Source: Desulfosarcina sp. (lineage in GTDB: Bacteria > Desulfobacterota > Desulfobacteria > Desulfobacterales > Desulfosarcinaceae). Taken from it: a stretch of 8,594 nucleotides of DNA. Positions 7,250 to 8,594 of this stretch are shown piece by piece. Every line of letters begins with the position of its first letter. The stretch's first letter is position 1. Below the pieces are notes generated by a model that saw nothing but the letters and a program-made list of their open reading frames with translations, did no database searches and was not told where the DNA came from. The stretch covers positions 1 to 8,594 of the forward strand of contig JAGTUY010000511.1 of the NCBI GenBank assembly GCA_018224455.1, read 5' to 3'. Position numbers and translations under genes: made by a program.

Positions 7250-7255
7250 CTCCTT
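7250..7255 (-). promoter_or_regulatory. Shine-Dalgarno AAGGAG that fixes the phasin start
   Basis: On the minus strand AAGGAG is followed by ACACCG and then ATG, a 6-nt spacing. Using the upstream TTG would place this site inside the coding frame, so the ATG at 7243 is the likely start. Confidence 0.8.
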
Positions 7256-7408
7256 CAATAGTAATAAGAATATGTCGCAGTTAAACCGGCAACCGCGGGC
7301 AGCGTGTCCGCCGGCCGCTGAATGCTAAACGCTGTGTCATGAAGGGTATGGGCCAATCGGCAAGCCAACCCGGTTGACCCGCCCGCTGATCAGGGGAACG
7401 ATAGCGCG

Positions 7409-7437
7409 AATTTAACACAAGGCCCCTGTCTTAGCAA
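7409..7437 (-). promoter_or_regulatory. Candidate sigma70-type promoter for the leftward lipid operon
   Basis: Reading the minus strand, TTGCTA (7437-7432) is followed after exactly 17 nt by TAAATT (7414-7409), each matching the consensus at 4 of 6 positions. The leader to the phasin ATG would be about 160 nt. An inverted repeat CAGGGG/CCCCTG brackets the -10 box and could be an operator. Confidence 0.35.
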
Positions 7438-7447
7438 GGTGTATGCT

Positions 7448-7555
7448 TTACACCCGATTCAGACAATCCGCCATAAGGACGACCCAGCCGGTCGCTGCGG
7501 GTGACAGCGGCACGTCGACACCCGAAGAGACCGGTCGACGAGAAAAAAACCACAT
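7448..7555 (-). CDS. Possible 35-residue leftward small ORF with strong ribosome site
   Basis: On the minus strand a near-ideal AAGGAG (7569-7564) precedes ATG by 8 nt. The frame encodes 35 residues starting MWFFSRRPVSSG, ending in ADCLNRV, and stops with TAA. No family is recognised and there is no clear membrane segment. It lies upstream of the leftward operon and antisense to the leader of the CooC-like gene. If translated it could be a leader peptide, but the same bases also form hairpins and overlap a candidate rightward promoter, so the ribosome site may be coincidence. Confidence 0.25.
   Translation of the reverse strand: MWFFSRRPVSSGVDVPLSPAATGWVVLMADCLNRV
7491..7540 (+). repeat. Two adjacent hairpins in the leader of the CooC-like gene
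   Basis: The first stem pairs GTCGCTG (7491-7497) with CAGCGGC (7505-7511) around a 7-nt loop, including one G-U pair. The second pairs CGTCGAC (7513-7519) with GTCGACG (7534-7540) around a 14-nt loop. Neither is followed by a U-run on either strand in the right order, so they are not standard terminators. A regulatory role is possible if transcription starts upstream. Confidence 0.3.
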
Positions 7556-7567
7556 GGGACAATCTCC

Positions 7568-7596
7568 TTGACTGTTTTCGCCAACTGGCTTAATGA
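7568..7596 (+). promoter_or_regulatory. Candidate promoter for the CooC-like gene
   Basis: TTGACT (7568-7573) matches the -35 consensus at 5 of 6 positions and is followed after 17 nt by TAATGA (7591-7596), a poor -10 box. The leader to the ATG at 7665 would be roughly 60 nt. The -35 box is good, but the weak -10 keeps confidence low. Confidence 0.25.
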
Positions 7597-7664
7597 TTTG
7601 TGGGTTGCCCGGCGATGATTGGCCGCCGGACACAAATTTCTGCTGAATAAAGGAGCGTACAATC

Positions 7665-8414
7665 ATGCCAGTATCCATTGCCATGGCCGGAAAAGGAGGG
7701 ACCGGGAAAACCACCGTTTCCGGCATGTTGATCAAATATCTGGTCAGTCGGGGCAAATCCCCGGTGCTGGCCGTCGATGCCGATGCCAACGCCAACCTGA
7801 ACGAGATCCTGGGCTTGGAAGTAACCGACACCCTGGGCAACGCCCGCGAGGAAATGAAGAAGGGCATCGTGCCCAGCGGCATGACCAAGGATGTGTTCAT
7901 GTCCATGCGGCTCGAGCAGGCCGTCATGGAGCAGCAGGGCTTCGACCTGGTGGTCATGGGCCAGCCCGAAGGTGCCGGCTGCTACTGCGCCGCCAACACC
8001 CTGCTGACCGGTTTTTTGGAGAGACTGTCCGGCAATTACCCCTACATGGTCATGGACAACGAGGCGGGCATGGAGCACTTGAGCCGGCTCACCACCAAGA
8101 ACGTGGATGTCCTTCTCATCGTCACCGACACGTCCCACCGTGGGCTGCAGGCGGGGCTGCGCATCCACAAACTGGCCAAAGACCTGAACATCGGGGTGGA
8201 TAAAAGTTACCTCATCATCAACCAGGCCAAGCGCGATCCGACCGAGGTGGTCAAGCGGATGATCGCGGGCAACGGCCTGGAGCTGGCCGGCGTCATCCCG
8301 GATGATGAGCAGGTGTACGAATTCGATATGGACGGCCGCCCCACCATCGACATCGATGAAAACAACCCGGCCCTGAATGCGGCCTATGCCATCTTCGATA
8401 AAATCGTCCCCTAA
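7665..8414 (+). CDS. CooC/AcsF-type ATPase for nickel insertion into CO dehydrogenase/acetyl-CoA synthase
   Basis: This 249-residue SIMIBI-class P-loop ATPase has the deviant Walker A GKGGTGKTT at residues 9-17, with signature Lys10. Other elements are the switch I Asp38 in VDADANANL, a CxC pair at Cys106 and Cys108 (GCYCAAN), and switch II around Asp131 (DNEAGMEHLSR). In CooC proteins the two cysteines bind nickel at the dimer interface, and ATP hydrolysis drives metal insertion into the C-cluster of CO dehydrogenase or the A-cluster of acetyl-CoA synthase. AGGAG at 7651-7655 lies 9 nt before the ATG. The HDAC-family gene follows after 27 nt, so they are probably co-transcribed. No CODH/ACS subunit is in the window. 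NifH and MinD are excluded by the CxC pair and DNEAGMEHL region. CooC versus AcsF cannot be separated by eye. Confidence 0.9.
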   Translation: MPVSIAMAGKGGTGKTTVSGMLIKYLVSRGKSPVLAVDADANANLNEILGLEVTDTLGNAREEMKKGIVPSGMTKDVFMSMRLEQAVMEQQGFDLVVMGQPEGAGCYCAANTLLTGFLERLSGNYPYMVMDNEAGMEHLSRLTTKNVDVLLIVTDTSHRGLQAGLRIHKLAKDLNIGVDKSYLIINQAKRDPTEVVKRMIAGNGLELAGVIPDDEQVYEFDMDGRPTIDIDENNPALNAAYAIFDKIVP

Positions 8415-8441
8415 ACCCGGACACACCGCAAGAGGAAGCCT

Positions 8442-8594
8442 ATGAAGAGAACCGGCTATTTGCATGACAACAGGTATCTGCTTCACGACACGGGACCCTA
8501 TCACCCGGAAATGGCCGACCGGCTCATCGCCGTATATAACGGCATCAAGGAAGCCGGGCTGCTGGAGCAGTTGACCCTCGTTCCGGCGGTTCGT
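8442..8594 (+). CDS. Histone deacetylase family protein, N-terminal part (runs off the right edge)
   Basis: The first 51 codons are present, starting MKRTGYLHDNRYLLHDTG and then PYHPEMADRLIAVYNGIKEA. This matches the start of bacterial histone-deacetylase-like amidohydrolases (AcuC/HDAH/acetylpolyamine amidohydrolase group), whose N-terminus typically reads HDTGxxHPExxxRL. Such enzymes are zinc-dependent and remove acetyl groups from lysines or small amines. The zinc ligands and catalytic His pair lie beyond the window. AGAGGA at 8431-8436 is 5 nt before the ATG. The close position behind the CooC-like gene suggests an operon and hints at control of acetyl-CoA pathway enzymes by deacetylation, which is inference. 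Confidence 0.82.
   Translation, partial: MKRTGYLHDNRYLLHDTGPYHPEMADRLIAVYNGIKEAGLLEQLTLVPAVR

Larger units (their letters stand above)
7244..7664. other. 421-nt divergent intergenic region between the phasin operon and the CooC-like gene
   Basis: No long conserved gene is visible here. The region holds a candidate leftward promoter (7409-7437), an inverted repeat CAGGGG/CCCCTG (7391-7396 and 7423-7428) flanking its -10 box, and two possible rightward promoters. One is TTTACA at 7447-7452 with CATAAG at 7472-7477; its 19-nt spacer is long. The other is at 7568-7596. There are also two adjacent hairpins at 7491-7540 and a possible 35-codon leftward ORF (7448-7555). Both flanking operons therefore appear to be transcribed outward from this region. 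Confidence 0.6.

Noticed and set aside
6926..7258. TTG start at 7258 for the phasin-like gene
   Set aside because: The five added codons include the AAGGAG that serves the ATG at 7243; no ribosome site precedes the TTG.
7513..7549. CGTCGAC/GTCGACG hairpin beside an A-run as a terminator
   Set aside because: On the plus strand the run after the stem is A, and on the minus strand the T-run precedes the stem, so the order is wrong for intrinsic termination in either direction.
7665..8414. NifH or MinD/ParA identity for the P-loop ATPase
   Set aside because: The GCYCAAN cysteine pair and DNEAGMEHLSR switch region are those of CooC-type proteins, and there is no MinD membrane-targeting helix.
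7590..8504. Long 304-codon open frame on the minus strand across the CooC-like gene
   Set aside because: It lies antisense to a gene with intact P-loop and CxC motifs, is rich in His/Val/Gly/Asp as expected of a shadow frame in GC-rich DNA, and shows no family motif.
1..8594. Mobile element, CRISPR array, tRNA or prophage
   Set aside because: I saw no transposase motif, regularly spaced repeats, tRNA-like cloverleaf or phage gene on either strand.

Overview
The window looks like chromosomal DNA from an anaerobic, moderately GC-rich bacterium, most likely a sulfate reducer or syntroph of the Desulfobacterota. This is inferred from a CooC/AcsF-type nickel-insertion ATPase of the CO dehydrogenase/acetyl-CoA synthase pathway lying next to a neutral-lipid gene cluster. 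No marker gene fixes the taxon, and I see no rRNA, tRNA, CRISPR, transposase or phage gene.

Layout: (1) positions 1-91 may hold the start of a leftward gene cut by the window edge. (2) Positions 164-1668 carry a rightward, translationally coupled pair: an FFLEELY-motif protein and a patatin-like phospholipase. (3) Positions 1665-7243 carry a tight leftward operon, in transcription order: a small phasin-like granule protein, an AarF/UbiB-type kinase-like membrane protein, a WS/DGAT wax ester synthase/diacylglycerol acyltransferase with an added Cys/His tail, and an iron-type alcohol dehydrogenase fused to an SCP2 sterol-carrier domain. The gaps are only 10, 18 and 25 nt. (4) Positions 7244-7664 are a 421-nt divergent intergenic region with candidate promoters, hairpins and a possible 35-codon ORF. 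(5) A rightward pair follows: a CooC-like ATPase, then the first 51 codons of a histone-deacetylase-family protein.

How the genes may work together: the leftward operon reads as a storage-lipid module. The phasin would coat a lipid or PHA inclusion, WS/DGAT would make wax esters or triacylglycerol, the alcohol dehydrogenase-SCP2 fusion would interconvert fatty alcohol and aldehyde while its SCP2 domain holds the lipid, and the AarF/UbiB-like protein would act at the membrane, perhaps on lipid or quinone. The facing patatin could be the matching lipase. The two blocks meet tail to tail with interlocked stop codons and no visible terminator. This joint role is inferred from family membership and gene order. 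The domain calls themselves rest on motifs visible in the proteins.
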